This document shows positions 11,085 to 20,420 of a stretch of 64,000 bases of DNA, one piece after another; the first letter of the stretch is position 1, and each line of letters opens with the position of its first letter. A program made the position numbers and the translations under genes. The DNA comes from Billgrantia lactosivorans. GTDB lineage: Bacteria > Pseudomonadota > Gammaproteobacteria > Pseudomonadales > Halomonadaceae. The notes under the pieces are model-generated. The model did no database searches and had not been told where the DNA came from. It saw only the letters and a program-made list of their open reading frames with translations. The stretch covers positions 186,001 through 250,000 of the forward strand of contig NZ_QHGY01000004.1 of assembly GCF_003254665.1 (NCBI RefSeq), read 5' to 3'.

Positions 11085-12034
11085 GACTCGCCTCCGCGGA
11101 AGTGCTGCCAGCCATGGGTGCCATCGAGGTCGACCCCCGAGATCCCGGGCTCGCCACACACCGTGCCGACCTCGGTCAGCGCCAATCCTTGTGCCGCCAG
11201 GCGCCGCCTGGCTTCCTCCAGGGCGCTGCGAGGCAGGCTGACGAGCAGCTCGTAGTCGTCGCCACCGCACAGCGCGGCGCGATGTGCCGCCGCTTCTCCC
11301 AGCGCCGCGACCAGCCCCTCCGCCAGGGGCAGCGCCTCGGGCTCGAGCCTTGCCCCCGTGCCCGACGCCGCCAGGAGATGCTCGAGGTCCGCCAGCAGCC
11401 CGTCGGAGAGGTCGATGGCGGCGTGCGCCAGGCCGCGCAGCGCCAGGCCGGCGTCGAGCCGCGGGGCCGGCTTGAGGTAGCGCTTCAGCAGGGGGTGGCC
11501 GAGGTCGCGCTCGCCGCGCTGCCACAGCGCGAGCCCGCCGGCTCCGCCGCCGAGGGCACCGGTGACGGCCAGCACGTCGCCGGGGCGCGCGCCGCTGCGG
11601 CTGAGCGCCTCGCCGGCAGGGACCTCGCCCATCACCGTGACGCCGATGGCGAGCTCGCCTCGGGTCACGTCCCCTCCCACCAGGGCGACACGGCTGGCCC
11701 GGCACAGGGAGTGGAAGCCGCGTGCATAGGCCGCCAGCCAGGCATCGTCATCGCGCTCGAGCGAGAGCGCCATGAGGCACCAGCGCGGCTCGGCCCCCAT
11801 CGCCGCCAGGTCGCTCAGGCTCACCGCCAGCGCCCGGTAGCCGATCGCCTCGGCCGGGGCATCGGCAGGAAAGTGCACGTTGGCGACCGAGGTGTCGACG
11901 CTGACCGCCACCTGCTTTCCCGGTCGCGGCGCGAGCAGCGCGCAGTCGTCGCCCACCCCCAGCGGCACGCCGGCCTCGGGGCCGGGTACAGCGGGGGTGA
12001 AATGGCGGGCGATCAGTTCGAATTCGCTGGCCAC
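11081..12034 (-). CDS. thiL: Thiamine-monophosphate kinase
   Basis: Phosphorylates thiamine monophosphate to the active diphosphate, the last step of thiamine cofactor synthesis. The GVGDDCALL motif, SVDTSV, GYRALAVSLSDLAAMGA and LVGGDVTRG are diagnostic of this PurM-like kinase family. The GTG at 12034 gives 317 residues starting MASEFELIARHF, matching known starts (EFSLIARYF), with AAGG at a normal distance. An alternative GTG at 12043 lies almost on the nusB stop. The 3' end overlaps pgpA by four bases. Confidence 0.95.
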   Translation of the reverse strand: MASEFELIARHFTPAVPGPEAGVPLGVGDDCALLAPRPGKQVAVSVDTSVANVHFPADAPAEAIGYRALAVSLSDLAAMGAEPRWCLMALSLERDDDAWLAAYARGFHSLCRASRVALVGGDVTRGELAIGVTVMGEVPAGEALSRSGARPGDVLAVTGALGGGAGGLALWQRGERDLGHPLLKRYLKPAPRLDAGLALRGLAHAAIDLSDGLLADLEHLLAASGTGARLEPEALPLAEGLVAALGEAAAHRAALCGGDDYELLVSLPRSALEEARRRLAAQGLALTEVGTVCGEPGISGVDLDGTHGWQHFRGGES

Positions 12035-12045
12035 CGGAGGCACCT

Positions 12046-12552
12046 TCAGCCGCGACGCGCCCTGACCTCGGCGCTACGCAACCGGGCGGCCAGCTTGTCG
12101 AGAATGCCGTTGACGTACTTGTGCCCGTCGGTGGCGCCGAACGACTTGGCCAGCTCGACGCCTTCGTTGATCACGGCCCGATAGGGCACGTCCAGCCGGC
12201 GACTGAGTTCATAGGTGCCGAGGCGCAGGATGGCCAGCTCGATGGGGTCGAGGTCTTCCAGGCGGCGGTCGAGCAGCGGCTTGATGGAGGCGTCCAGGTC
12301 CTCGCGAAAGCGCACCACGTTGTGGAACAGCTCATGGAACAGCGCCAGGTCGGCGATCTGCATCACCTTGGTCCAGTTCTCGTGGTCCTCGAGGTCCTCG
12401 TCGGGCTGTTGGCTGCGAAACTCGGCCTCGATGGCGGTGGCCGACTTGCCGGTCATGTGCCACTGGTAGAGCCCCTGCACCGCCAGTTCACGGGCCGCTC
12501 GTCGCGCTTGCTGGCCCGCGGAGGGGGACCGCTGCGGGCGCGATGCACTCAT
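12046..12552 (-). CDS. nusB: Transcription antitermination factor NusB
   Basis: A 168-residue all-helical RNA-binding protein that, with NusE (S10), binds boxA RNA and supports rRNA antitermination. Recognisable segments are [19 protein letters not shown] near the N-terminus and [41 protein letters not shown] at the C-terminus. A 12-residue basic lead-in makes it somewhat longer than the E. coli protein (139). Its start overlaps the ribH stop by four bases, the usual arrangement. Confidence 0.97.
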   Translation of the reverse strand: MSASRPQRSPSAGQQARRAARELAVQGLYQWHMTGKSATAIEAEFRSQQPDEDLEDHENWTKVMQIADLALFHELFHNVVRFREDLDASIKPLLDRRLEDLDPIELAILRLGTYELSRRLDVPYRAVINEGVELAKSFGATDGHKYVNGILDKLAARLRSAEVRARRG

Positions 12553-13046
12553 GAGTCCGCTCCGCTCTGGTGGTCGCCGAAGCCGCGCAGCAGCGAGACC
12601 ATCTCCATCGCGGCCATGGCCGCCTCGGCGCCCTTGTTGCCGGCCTTGGTGCCGGAGCGCTCGATGGCCTGCTCGATCGAATTGACCGTCAGCACGCCGT
12701 TGGCGATGGGTGTGTCGAACTCGAGCTGAAGGTTGCCGAGCGCCGCGTTGCAGCCACCCGCCACGTACTCGAAGTGCGGCGTGCCGCCACGGATCACCGC
12801 GCCCAGCGCGATCACCGCGTCGGGGCGTGCGACCTGCAGCGCGCGCTTCACCGCCAGCGGCAGTTCCCAGGCGCCCGGCACGTGGACGATATCGATATGC
12901 TCGGCATCCACACCGTGGCGCACCAGGCTATCCACGGCGCCTTCGACCAGGCTGTCGACGACGTGATGGTTGAAGCGCCCGACCACGATCACGTAGCGGC
13001 CGTCGACGTCGACGAAGTTGCCTTCCAGTTGAGACAGGGTATGCAT
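12549..13046 (-). CDS. ribH: 6,7-dimethyl-8-ribityllumazine synthase (RibH)
   Basis: A 165-residue enzyme joining 3,4-dihydroxy-2-butanone 4-phosphate to the pyrimidine intermediate to make lumazine, the immediate riboflavin precursor. Motifs seen: [44 protein letters not shown] with the catalytic histidine region, and [28 protein letters not shown]. It lies between ribBA and nusB. The last step, riboflavin synthase, is not encoded in this cluster. Confidence 0.97.
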   Translation of the reverse strand: MHTLSQLEGNFVDVDGRYVIVVGRFNHHVVDSLVEGAVDSLVRHGVDAEHIDIVHVPGAWELPLAVKRALQVARPDAVIALGAVIRGGTPHFEYVAGGCNAALGNLQLEFDTPIANGVLTVNSIEQAIERSGTKAGNKGAEAAMAAMEMVSLLRGFGDHQSGADS

Positions 13047-13154
13047 CGTTGATTCCTGATGAAAATGGTCCCGCTGAAAACGCTAGGGATCCTGCTGAAG
13101 TCGAGCGGGCCGGCAGCTCGTGCCGGCCCCTTGCACAAGCGAAGAGGCGTCGGC

Positions 13155-14312
13155 TCAGCCCTCCTCGGCGCCCGCCCCCTCTTCGCCCGGCGCGATCAGC
13201 TCGACCACCTCGAGGTCGAAGCCGGAGAGCGCCGAGAACTTCCACGGCGAACTGAGCAGACGCATGCGCCCCACGCCGAGGTGGCGCAGGATCTGCGAGC
13301 CGGTGCCGATGGTCAGGTAGTTGCCCGCACCGTCGGAGTCGCTGGTCCGCGGCAGGCGACGGCGCTCCAGGAACACTTCCAGCTGATCGCGGAAGTCCTG
13401 GTGCGGGCGGCCGTCGTCGAGCAGCACGAACACGCCGTGCTCGACCCGGGCGATCTCCTCCAGCGCGCTGTGGGTCGTCCAGTTGCGACCCTCGCTCTTC
13501 TGCAGGCCCAGCAGGTCGCGCATGGTATCGGCCAGGTGCACGCGCACCGTGGTCAGGGCGTCGGGCCGCGGCTCCCCCTTCACCAGTGCCACGTGGTGGG
13601 CATTCTGAATCCGGTCGTGGAAGACGTGCAGGGTCAGCTTGCCCACGGCCGTATCGACCAGCGTGGACTCCACCGGCTCCACCGTCTGCTCGTTGTGGAT
13701 CCGGTAGTGGATCAGGTCGGCGATGGTGCCCATCCTGATGCCGTGCTCGGCGGCGAAGCGCTCGAGTTCCGGGCGCCGCGCCATGCTGCCGTCGTCGTTC
13801 ATGATCTCGCAGATCACGCCGCTGGGATCGAAGCCGGCCAGGGCGGCCAGGTCACAGGCCGCCTCGGTGTGCCCGGCGCGCCGCAGCACGCCGCCCGGCT
13901 CCGCCATCAGCGGGAAGATGTGGCCGGGCTGGACGATGTCCTCGGCACGCGCATTGCGCGCTGCGGCGACCCGCACGGTACGCGCGCGGTCGGCGGCGGA
14001 GATGCCGGTGGTGACGCCCTCGGCGGCCTCGATGGAGAGCGTGAACTTGGTGCCGAAGCCGGAGCCGTTGTCGCTCACCATCAGCGGCAGCTTGAGGCGC
14101 TCGCAGCGTTCGCGGGTCATCGGCATGCAGATCAGGCCGCGCGCGTGGCGCGCCATGAAGTTGATATGCTCGGCCTCGACCTTCTCGGCGGCCATGATGA
14201 TATCGCCTTCGTTCTCGCGATCCTCATCGTCCATGAGGATCACCATCTTGCCCTGCCGAATGTCCTCGATCAGGTCTTCGATGGGAGCCAGGCCCCCGGG
14301 GGAAGATTGCAC
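13155..14312 (-). CDS. ribB: 3,4-dihydroxy-2-butanone 4-phosphate synthase with degenerate GTP cyclohydrolase II domain
   Basis: The N-terminal domain (about residues 10-210) is a complete DHBP synthase with DDEDRENEGD, RAGHTEAA and GVICEIMNDDGSMAR. The C-terminal domain (about 215-385) resembles GTP cyclohydrolase II but contains none of the three zinc-binding cysteines of that enzyme, so it should lack cyclohydrolase activity. Such RibB-RibA-like fusions are common in this part of the gammaproteobacteria, with an active ribA elsewhere. The start is the GTG at 14312 (CGGAGA seven bases upstream), giving 385 residues. The frame extends 26 codons upstream without similarity. No FMN riboswitch was recognised before it. 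Confidence 0.93.
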   Translation of the reverse strand: MQSSPGGLAPIEDLIEDIRQGKMVILMDDEDRENEGDIIMAAEKVEAEHINFMARHARGLICMPMTRERCERLKLPLMVSDNGSGFGTKFTLSIEAAEGVTTGISAADRARTVRVAAARNARAEDIVQPGHIFPLMAEPGGVLRRAGHTEAACDLAALAGFDPSGVICEIMNDDGSMARRPELERFAAEHGIRMGTIADLIHYRIHNEQTVEPVESTLVDTAVGKLTLHVFHDRIQNAHHVALVKGEPRPDALTTVRVHLADTMRDLLGLQKSEGRNWTTHSALEEIARVEHGVFVLLDDGRPHQDFRDQLEVFLERRRLPRTSDSDGAGNYLTIGTGSQILRHLGVGRMRLLSSPWKFSALSGFDLEVVELIAPGEEGAGAEEG

Positions 14313-14405
14313 GCTGGAATCTCCGAATGTCGATCGACTTCCTGGGCGATAGTGCACCGCGGCACAACACTGCCGACAATATCGCACCACGTTGAATGGG
14401 CGTCA

Positions 14406-14486
14406 GAGTACATTGGCGCGGCGTCGGGCGCCAGTAGCGAGTACATTGGCGCGGCGTCGGGCGCCAGTAGCGAGTACATTGGCGCC
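14406..14486. repeat. 33-bp tandem repeat between ribD and ribB
   Basis: Two exact 33-bp copies (14406-14438 and 14439-14471) are followed by a 15-base partial copy to 14486. Each begins GAGTACATTGGCGC. The array fills the short gap after the ribD stop, where riboflavin synthase lies in many relatives. The unit is a multiple of three and codes an open but meaningless peptide repeat on the minus strand. Confidence 0.95.
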
Positions 14487-14500
14487 CGGGGCCGCGCCAT

Positions 14501-15637
14501 TCACTCCTGCCTTCGTCCCGGCCGCGCCGTGATCCGCCAGTCGCGCCCGACGGCGCGGATATCGAGGATCTCCAGAGGACGCTGCTGGGCCATGCGCGTC
14601 AGCCCCGGCAGGGCGAACAGCGGGCGCGCCTCGCCGCCGAGCAGCGTCGGCGCGACGAACAGCTGCATCTCGTCGACCAGGCCGGCGTCCAGCATGGCCC
14701 CGGCCAGCGTGGCCCCGGTTTCCAGCAGCACCTCGTTGACCAGTTCCTGTTCGGCCAGGTAGTGCATCAGCGCATGCAGGTCGACGCGCCCGTCGTCGCC
14801 GGCGCGCAGCACCACCACCTCGGCACCGGCCGCTTCCAGGCGCGCCCGCCGCTGCCTGTCGTGCCCGGGCACGGTCGCCACCAGGGTGCGTCCCGGCTCG
14901 CGCAGGCAGGCCGCGGCCTGGGGCAGGCGCAGCCGGGTATCGACCACGACGCGCAGCGGCTGGCGCGCGGCGATGGCCTCGCCATCGTCGAGGCCGAGCT
15001 GCGACGCCCGCACCGTGAGCCGCGAATTGTCGAAGATGATCGAGTCGACGCCGGTCATGACCGCACTGGCACTGGCGCGCAGCCGCTGTACCTCGGCGCG
15101 GGCATGCGGCCCGGTGATCCACTGCGATTCGCCCGACGGCATGGCGGTGCGGCCGTCCAGGCTCATGGCCATCTTCAGGCGCAGGTAGGGGCGCAGCCGG
15201 GTCATGCGCGAGATGAAGCCCGGGTTGAGGGCCCTCGCCTCTTCCTCGAGCAGCCCCACCTCCACCTCGACGCCCGCCTCGCGCAGCATGGCGACACCGC
15301 GTCCGGACACCTCGGGATTGGGATCCTGCATGGCCACCACGACCCGCCTGACGCCGGCTTCGATCAGTGCCACCGCACAGGGGCCGGTACGCCCCTGGTG
15401 GGAGCACGGTTCCAGGGTCACGTAGGCGGTGGCGCGACGGGCCGCCTCGCCCGCCATGCGCAGCGCATGGACCTCGGCATGCGGTTCACCGGCCCGCAGG
15501 TGCCAGCCCTCGCCGACCAGGCGACGGTGCTTGACCATCACGCAACCGACGCGGGGGTTGGGGTGGGTGGTATAGAGGCCGCGGCGGGCAAGCTGCAGCG
15601 CACGGGCCATCCAGGCGGCATCGGTCGGCTTGGCCAT
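14501..15637 (-). CDS. ribD: Bifunctional riboflavin biosynthesis deaminase/reductase RibD
   Basis: A 378-residue cytoplasmic enzyme for the second and third steps of riboflavin synthesis. The N-terminal deaminase carries the zinc site H53-A-E55 with C78 and C87 (PCSHQGRTGPC). The C-terminal reductase shows RLKMAMSLDGRTA, SQWITG and LLETGATLAGAML. It follows nrdR by 14 bases, the standard operon order. The C-terminus ends just before the 33-bp tandem repeats. Confidence 0.97.
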   Translation of the reverse strand: MAKPTDAAWMARALQLARRGLYTTHPNPRVGCVMVKHRRLVGEGWHLRAGEPHAEVHALRMAGEAARRATAYVTLEPCSHQGRTGPCAVALIEAGVRRVVVAMQDPNPEVSGRGVAMLREAGVEVEVGLLEEEARALNPGFISRMTRLRPYLRLKMAMSLDGRTAMPSGESQWITGPHARAEVQRLRASASAVMTGVDSIIFDNSRLTVRASQLGLDDGEAIAARQPLRVVVDTRLRLPQAAACLREPGRTLVATVPGHDRQRRARLEAAGAEVVVLRAGDDGRVDLHALMHYLAEQELVNEVLLETGATLAGAMLDAGLVDEMQLFVAPTLLGGEARPLFALPGLTRMAQQRPLEILDIRAVGRDWRITARPGRRQE

Positions 15638-15651
15638 GGGACTCCTGCTGG

Positions 15652-16134
15652 CTAGTCGTCGGCGGTACCGGGGGGGAAACCGGGCTCCTGGGCGAGACGA
15701 TCGATCTCGGCACGGAACTCATCGATATCCTGGAAGCGGCGATAGACCGAGGCGAAGCGGATGTAGGCCACCTGGTCCAGGCGCTTGAGCGCCTGCATCA
15801 CGACATCGCCGATGTCGCGCGCCTGCACTTCGCGCTCGCCGCTGGCTCGCAGGCGATGACGAATCCGCTCCACGGCCGCCTCGATGGCTTCGGCGCTCAC
15901 CGGCCGCTTCTCCAGCGCGCGCAGCATGCCGGCGCGCAGCTTGTGCTCGTCGAAGCTCTCGCGGGAACCATCGGACTTCACCACTCGCGGCATCACCAGC
16001 TCGGCGGTCTCGTAGGTGGTGAAGCGCTCGCCGCAATCGGTGCACTGACGGCGTCGGCGCACCTGATCGCCCTCCGCCACCAGGCGGGAGTCGGTCACAC
16101 GGGTATCATGGGCGCCGCAAAAGGGGCAATGCAT
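15652..16134 (-). CDS. nrdR: Transcriptional repressor NrdR
   Basis: A 160-residue ATP/dATP-sensing repressor of ribonucleotide reductase genes. It has an N-terminal zinc ribbon with C3, C6, C31 and C34 and then an ATP-cone domain ([32 protein letters not shown]). The length is close to that of other NrdR proteins (about 150). The ATG at 16134 gives the invariant start MHCPFCG; the longer frame upstream is not part of the protein. It heads the rib operon, as in most relatives. Confidence 0.97.
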   Translation of the reverse strand: MHCPFCGAHDTRVTDSRLVAEGDQVRRRRQCTDCGERFTTYETAELVMPRVVKSDGSRESFDEHKLRAGMLRALEKRPVSAEAIEAAVERIRHRLRASGEREVQARDIGDVVMQALKRLDQVAYIRFASVYRRFQDIDEFRAEIDRLAQEPGFPPGTADD

Positions 16135-16255
16135 GGTATCGGTCCGAACGTGAAGCGGGGCGACCGCAGGGTCGCGCATGGTCACTGGTTGACCCGACAT
16201 TGTACCCGCTCGCCCCTCCCCCGCCCAGCACAGCCGATCGCGCCTCGCGCTGGTG

Positions 16256-16726
16256 TCAGTGGCCGTGTCCCTGCCCATGGCTCCCCTCGTCGTCCACGAC
16301 GATGCGCCTGACCGGGGCCTCGAGGCGCTGGGTATCGCCCGAGTCGAACCTCAGCTCGATCTCGACGGGCTCGCCTTCCGCCAGCGGTGCGGTCAGGCCG
16401 ATCAGCATCATGTGCAGGCCGCCGGGAGCCAGCGAAGTGCTGCCACCCGCCGGCACGACGATCTGCGCCACCTGGCGCATCTGCATCACGCCGTCCGCGT
16501 CCTGGTGGTCGTGCAGTTCCGCCGCCTTCGCCACCGGGGTCTCCGCCGCCACCAGCACCACGTCACGCTGCCCCGGGTTGCGCAGCGTCATGAAGGCGGC
16601 GGAGGTCTGCGAGCCGGGCGGCACGGCGCGCACCTGCGCCTCCTCGACGACCAGCGGCTCGGCGGTAGCCGGCAGCGACACCAGCGACAGCCCGGTGGCG
16701 ACAAGCAATGCACGGGGCAGCATCAT
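16256..16726 (-). CDS. Periplasmic copper chaperone, PCu(A)C family
   Basis: A 156-residue exported protein with a signal peptide ending near PATA. It carries the copper(I) site of the PCu(A)C family: a histidine in ELHDH, methionines in MQMRQV, and [10 protein letters not shown]. The family delivers copper to the CuA centre of cytochrome oxidase. A short histidine-rich tail (GSHGQGHGH) may add metal binding. AAGGAGT seven bases before the first of two adjacent ATG codons sets the start at 16726. It is divergent from dsbG, a plausible partner since cupro-proteins need reduced cysteines. Confidence 0.93.
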   Translation of the reverse strand: MMLPRALLVATGLSLVSLPATAEPLVVEEAQVRAVPPGSQTSAAFMTLRNPGQRDVVLVAAETPVAKAAELHDHQDADGVMQMRQVAQIVVPAGGSTSLAPGGLHMMLIGLTAPLAEGEPVEIELRFDSGDTQRLEAPVRRIVVDDEGSHGQGHGH

Positions 16727-16880
16727 AACGGGACTCCTTGTTGTATGGTTGGCAGGCACCAGGCTTGGGCAGCGAAGCACAGCATACTATGTGCTCCTCC
16801 TGGCGTATTCGATTGCGTCAACCCGACACGCTGCCCGTCCCCTGGCAGCCCGTTAATGGAACTCGCTCAAGGACACATAC

Positions 16881-17636
16881 ATGGGACTTCGTTTCACGCG
16901 GCTTGCGGCGGCGCTGGTTACCCTCGCCACAGCCACGGCCACCCTGGCAGAGGAGTGGCCGGCGCCCGTACGAGCGCTGATCGCGGAAGGGATCGAGATT
17001 CACGGTGAATTCCAGGCGCCAGGCGGCCTCACCGGCTATGCCGCCACCCATCAGGGCCGCGAGATGATCGTGTACGTGACCGCCGACGCCAAGCACGCCA
17101 TCGTCGGCACCATGATCGATGCCGAAGGCAACGACCTCTCCGAGGCTCCGCTGGACGAGTTGATTCGCGCCCCGCAGGAAGGCGAGCTATGGCAGCGGCT
17201 CGAGGAGAGCCACTGGATCGCCGACGGCAGCGCAGACGCTCCCCGCATCCTCTACACCTTTACCGACCCGAACTGCCCTTACTGCCATCGTTTCTGGGAA
17301 GCCACGCGGCCCTGGGTGGAGGCGGGCGAGGTGCAGTTGCGCCACGTCATGGTAGGCGTATTGGAACCCGACAGTCCGGCAAAGGCCGCTGTCCTGCTGG
17401 GTGCCGAAGATCCGGAGGCCTCCCTGCAGCGTCACAACAGCGGTGATGACATTGCCGCCGAGGCCCAGCCCCGAGACATCGAGGACCAGGTCTACCGCAA
17501 CAACCAGCTGTTCGAGGAACTGGGCTTCTACGCCACGCCGAGCACCCTGTACCTGCGTGATGGTCGGCTGGAACGGGTGGATGGGATGCCCGGCGAGGAG
17601 CGTCTGGTGGAGATGATGGGCGGCGAAGCACCTTGA
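16881..17636 (+). CDS. dsbG: Thiol:disulfide interchange protein DsbG
   Basis: A 251-residue periplasmic isomerase/reductase. A signal peptide (to about residue 23) is followed by the DsbC/DsbG dimerisation domain (VRALIAEGIEIHGEFQAPGGLTGYAA) and a thioredoxin domain with C132-P-Y-C135 (FTDPNCPYCHRFW). CPYC and the GLTGY segment favour DsbG over DsbC (CGYC). It should keep single cysteines of exported proteins reduced. AAGGA lies 8 bases before the ATG. Confidence 0.93.
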   Translation: MGLRFTRLAAALVTLATATATLAEEWPAPVRALIAEGIEIHGEFQAPGGLTGYAATHQGREMIVYVTADAKHAIVGTMIDAEGNDLSEAPLDELIRAPQEGELWQRLEESHWIADGSADAPRILYTFTDPNCPYCHRFWEATRPWVEAGEVQLRHVMVGVLEPDSPAKAAVLLGAEDPEASLQRHNSGDDIAAEAQPRDIEDQVYRNNQLFEELGFYATPSTLYLRDGRLERVDGMPGEERLVEMMGGEAP

Positions 17637-17641
17637 GCAGG

Positions 17642-17683
17642 GCCGCAGGACGCCGCGTGGTTGACGCCGCGGCGACCTGCGGC
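17642..17683. terminator. Long stem-loop between convergent dsbG and a YeeE/YedE gene
   Basis: GCCGCAGG (17642-17649) pairs with CCTGCGGC (17676-17683), and inside it CGCCGCG pairs with CGCGGCG. It fills the gap between two convergent genes, so a bidirectional terminator is likely, although there is no clear T-run on either side. Confidence 0.4.
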
Positions 17684-17688
17684 GGCGC

Positions 17689-18102
17689 TCACGCTCGGGA
17701 GGGAATCGCCCTGGCCAGGAACCAGCCGGCGACCATCGCCACCAGCATGGCCAGCAGCGGCGCCGTCAACCCGACGACGGAGGCAAACGCCGGCCCCGGG
17801 CAGTAGCCGGAGAGCCCCCAGCCGACACCGAACAGCGCAGCGCCGCCGATCAGGCGGCCATCCAGGTCCTGGCGGGTCGGCAACTGGAAGGTCTCGCCCA
17901 CGAGCGGGCGCGCCCGGCGCAGCACCAGCCGATAGCCGATGAAGGTGGTCGTCACGGCGCCGCCGAGGACGAACACCAGCGTGGGATCCCAGGCGCCGGC
18001 GAGGTCCAGGAAGCCCAGCACCCGGGCCGGATCGGTCATGCCCGAGACACCCAGGCCGAGGCCGAACAGCAGGCCGGCCACGTAGCCCATCAGCGTCCTC
18101 AT
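17689..18102 (-). CDS. DUF6691/YeeE-YedE family half-transporter (PmpB-like)
   Basis: A 137-residue membrane protein with about four helices and [16 protein letters not shown], the conserved cysteine motif of the second half of YeeE/YedE transporters. Single-chain relatives (TsuA) import thiosulfate. GGAGGT stands before the ATG, which overlaps the stop of the upstream half (18099-18560) by four bases, so the two halves are translationally coupled and probably form one complex. It is the last gene of a sulfur operon. Confidence 0.9.
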   Translation of the reverse strand: MRTLMGYVAGLLFGLGLGVSGMTDPARVLGFLDLAGAWDPTLVFVLGGAVTTTFIGYRLVLRRARPLVGETFQLPTRQDLDGRLIGGAALFGVGWGLSGYCPGPAFASVVGLTAPLLAMLVAMVAGWFLARAIPSRA

Positions 18103-18560
18103 GCGCCACCTCCGAACACGTGTCGAACCAGATAGACGGTGACGATCGCCGTCCCCAGAAAGGTGACCGTGGCCACCATCGAGCGCGGCGACAGCCGCGC
18201 CAGCCCGCAGACGCCATGGCCGCTGGTGCAGCCGCTGCCGAGCCCCGTGCCGACCCCCACCAGCAGGCCGGCGACCAGCATCAGCGCCACGCCACCGGCG
18301 GGGGCGCCGACCACCTCGCCCGGGAAACCGGCGACGTTGCCCAGGCTGCCACCCAGCAACAGCAGCAGGGCGGGGCCGCTGATCAGCCCGAGCAGGAAGG
18401 CGAAGCGCCAGGCGCTGTCGCCCCTGGGGCGCGCGGTGATCAGGTTGCCGATGATGCCGCTGATCCCGGCGATACGCCCCAGCGTGGCCATCAGCCAGGT
18501 GGCGGAGAGGCCGATCAGCACGCCGCCGATCAGTCCATGCAGTGTTGCGTTCCCGTCCAC
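18099..18560 (-). CDS. YeeE/YedE family half-transporter (PmpA-like)
   Basis: A 153-residue membrane protein, the first half of a split YeeE/YedE transporter. The diagnostic motif [20 protein letters not shown] is present, with the cysteine thought to relay sulfur in TsuA. The start is the GTG at 18560 with GAGGAG upstream. It overlaps the second half by four bases. With the SulP and MBL-fold genes upstream it forms a four-gene set also seen in BigR-type sulfide-response regulons; transport of thiosulfate or another sulfur species is inference from the family. Confidence 0.9.
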   Translation of the reverse strand: MDGNATLHGLIGGVLIGLSATWLMATLGRIAGISGIIGNLITARPRGDSAWRFAFLLGLISGPALLLLLGGSLGNVAGFPGEVVGAPAGGVALMLVAGLLVGVGTGLGSGCTSGHGVCGLARLSPRSMVATVTFLGTAIVTVYLVRHVFGGGA

Positions 18561-18651
18561 GTCTCTCTTGCTCCTCTTGCAATGTCGTCAGATACCATTC
18601 ACCAGGCGGCCGCAGCGTTCCGCGGCGCCAGGCAACCTCACGCCGCCGGCT

Positions 18652-20409
18652 TCAGCGCAGCGGCAACCCGATGGCGCCGGGAGGCGACGGCGTGCCGTCG
18701 CTTTCGCCATGCAGCGCGCGCCAGGCGTCGTAGGTACTCAGGAACACCCGGCCGCTCATCTCGCGGCAGAACTCGGTATGCTGCAGGCGGTCCATCACCG
18801 GCCCCTTGACCTCCGCCAGGTGCAGCCGCACGTCGGCATCCCTGAGCCTGGCGTTGATCGCCTCGAGGCTCTCCAGCGCCGAGGCGTCGATGACATTGAC
18901 CGCCTGGCAGGCGAGCACGATGTGGGCAAGCCCCGGCCGGCGTGCGGCCAGCTCCATCACCGTGTCCTCCAGGTAGCGGGCATTGGCGAAATAGAGGCTC
19001 TCGTCGATGCGCAGGATGGCCAGGCGCTCGTCGGTCTCCACGGCATGACGTTGCACGTTGCGAAAGTGCTCGGTACCTGGCACCCGGCCCACCACGGCGC
19101 TGTGGGGACGGCTGGTGTTGTAGAGATGCAGCGCCAGTGACAGCCCCACCCCGGCGAGGATGCCGCTCTCCACCCCGTGGCCGAGCGTCACGCCGATGGT
19201 GGCGATCATGGCCAGGGCATCGGAGCGTGAGTAATTCCAGGTGTGCCGGATGGCCTTGACATCCACTAGGGAGAGCACGGCCACGATAATGGTCGCCGCT
19301 AGCGTGGCGATCGGCAGGTAGGCGAGCAGCGGGGTCAGCAGCAGCGCGGCGATGGCGATGCCTACGGCGGTGAACGCGCCGGCGGCAGGCGTCTCGGCGC
19401 CGGCATCGAAGTTGACCACCGAGCGGGCGAAGCCACCGGTCACCGGCATGCCCCCGGTCAGGGAAGCCGAGATGTTGGAGGTGCCCAGGCCCAGCAGCTC
19501 CTGGTCCGGGTCGATGCGCTGGCGCCGCTTGGCGGCGAGGGTCTGGCCGACCGAGACCGATTCCACGAAGCCGACGATGCTGATCAGTAGCGCCGCCACC
19601 CACAGCTCCCGCCACAGGCCGACCTCGAAGCCTGGCAGGGACAGTGGCGGCAGGCCCGCAGGCACCGCTCCCACCACCGCCACGCCCCGCGCCTCCAGGT
19701 CCAGGCCCCAGGTGGCCAAGGTGGTGACGGCGACGGCCAGGATCGGCGCCGCCCTGGTCAGCATGTCCGCGGGCCGTGCGGACACGCCCAGTTTCCCAAG
19801 GCCGGGCTTGAGCCAACGGCGGGCGACATGGAGGAAAGCCAGCACGCAGAGGCCGATGACCAGCGTAGGCCCATTTACCCCCTCCAGGCTGCCACCCAGG
19901 CTGACCAGCAGCTCCAGCAGGTTATGACCGCGGGCCTCCACGCCCAGCACATGCTTGAGCTGGCTGATCGCGATGATCAGCCCCGAGGCGGTGATGAAGC
20001 CCGAAATCACCGGATGACTGAGAAAGTTGGCCAGAAAGCCCAGCCGTGCCAGCCCCATCAGGGTCAGGATGAGCCCCGACAGCAGCGTCAGCGTCAGCGC
20101 GGCGCCGAGGTACTCCGGCGAGCCCTGGGGGGCGACCTGCTCCACCGCCGCCGCCGTCATCAGCGCCACCACCGCCACCGGCCCCACCGCCAGGGTGCGG
20201 CTGGTGCCGAACACGGCGTAGACCATCAGCGGCGCGATGCTGGCATAGAGCCCCACCTCGGGCGGCAGCCCCGCCAGCATGGCATAGGCCAGCGACTGCG
20301 GGATCAGCATGACGGTCACGATGGCCGCGGCCAGCAGATCGCTTGCCAGGGTGGCGCGGCCATAGCCCGGCAGCCACTGCAGGATCGGCAGATAGCGCTT
20401 GGGACTCAT
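18652..20409 (-). CDS. SulP family anion transporter
   Basis: A 585-residue inner-membrane carrier with a transmembrane core (IPQSLAYAMLAGLPPEVGLYAS, FGTSRTLAVGPVAVVALM) and a C-terminal cytoplasmic STAS domain (about residues 435-555, including NVIDASALESLEAI). The family carries sulfate, bicarbonate or dicarboxylates. Its place between an MBL sulfur dioxygenase-like gene and the YeeE/YedE pair argues for sulfate or sulfite, possibly export of oxidised sulfide products. It starts 11 bases after the MBL gene. Confidence 0.94.
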   Translation of the reverse strand: MSPKRYLPILQWLPGYGRATLASDLLAAAIVTVMLIPQSLAYAMLAGLPPEVGLYASIAPLMVYAVFGTSRTLAVGPVAVVALMTAAAVEQVAPQGSPEYLGAALTLTLLSGLILTLMGLARLGFLANFLSHPVISGFITASGLIIAISQLKHVLGVEARGHNLLELLVSLGGSLEGVNGPTLVIGLCVLAFLHVARRWLKPGLGKLGVSARPADMLTRAAPILAVAVTTLATWGLDLEARGVAVVGAVPAGLPPLSLPGFEVGLWRELWVAALLISIVGFVESVSVGQTLAAKRRQRIDPDQELLGLGTSNISASLTGGMPVTGGFARSVVNFDAGAETPAAGAFTAVGIAIAALLLTPLLAYLPIATLAATIIVAVLSLVDVKAIRHTWNYSRSDALAMIATIGVTLGHGVESGILAGVGLSLALHLYNTSRPHSAVVGRVPGTEHFRNVQRHAVETDERLAILRIDESLYFANARYLEDTVMELAARRPGLAHIVLACQAVNVIDASALESLEAINARLRDADVRLHLAEVKGPVMDRLQHTEFCREMSGRVFLSTYDAWRALHGESDGTPSPPGAIGLPLR

Positions 20410-20420
20410 CGCGGCGGCTC

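Noticed and set aside
14406-14486. Tandem repeats as a small CRISPR array
   Set aside because: The copies are directly adjacent with no variable spacers and no cas genes lie nearby.
14313-14500. Possible FMN riboswitch upstream of ribB
   Set aside because: The sequence shows the 33-bp tandem repeat and no recognisable conserved RFN helices; there is little room and no matching motifs.
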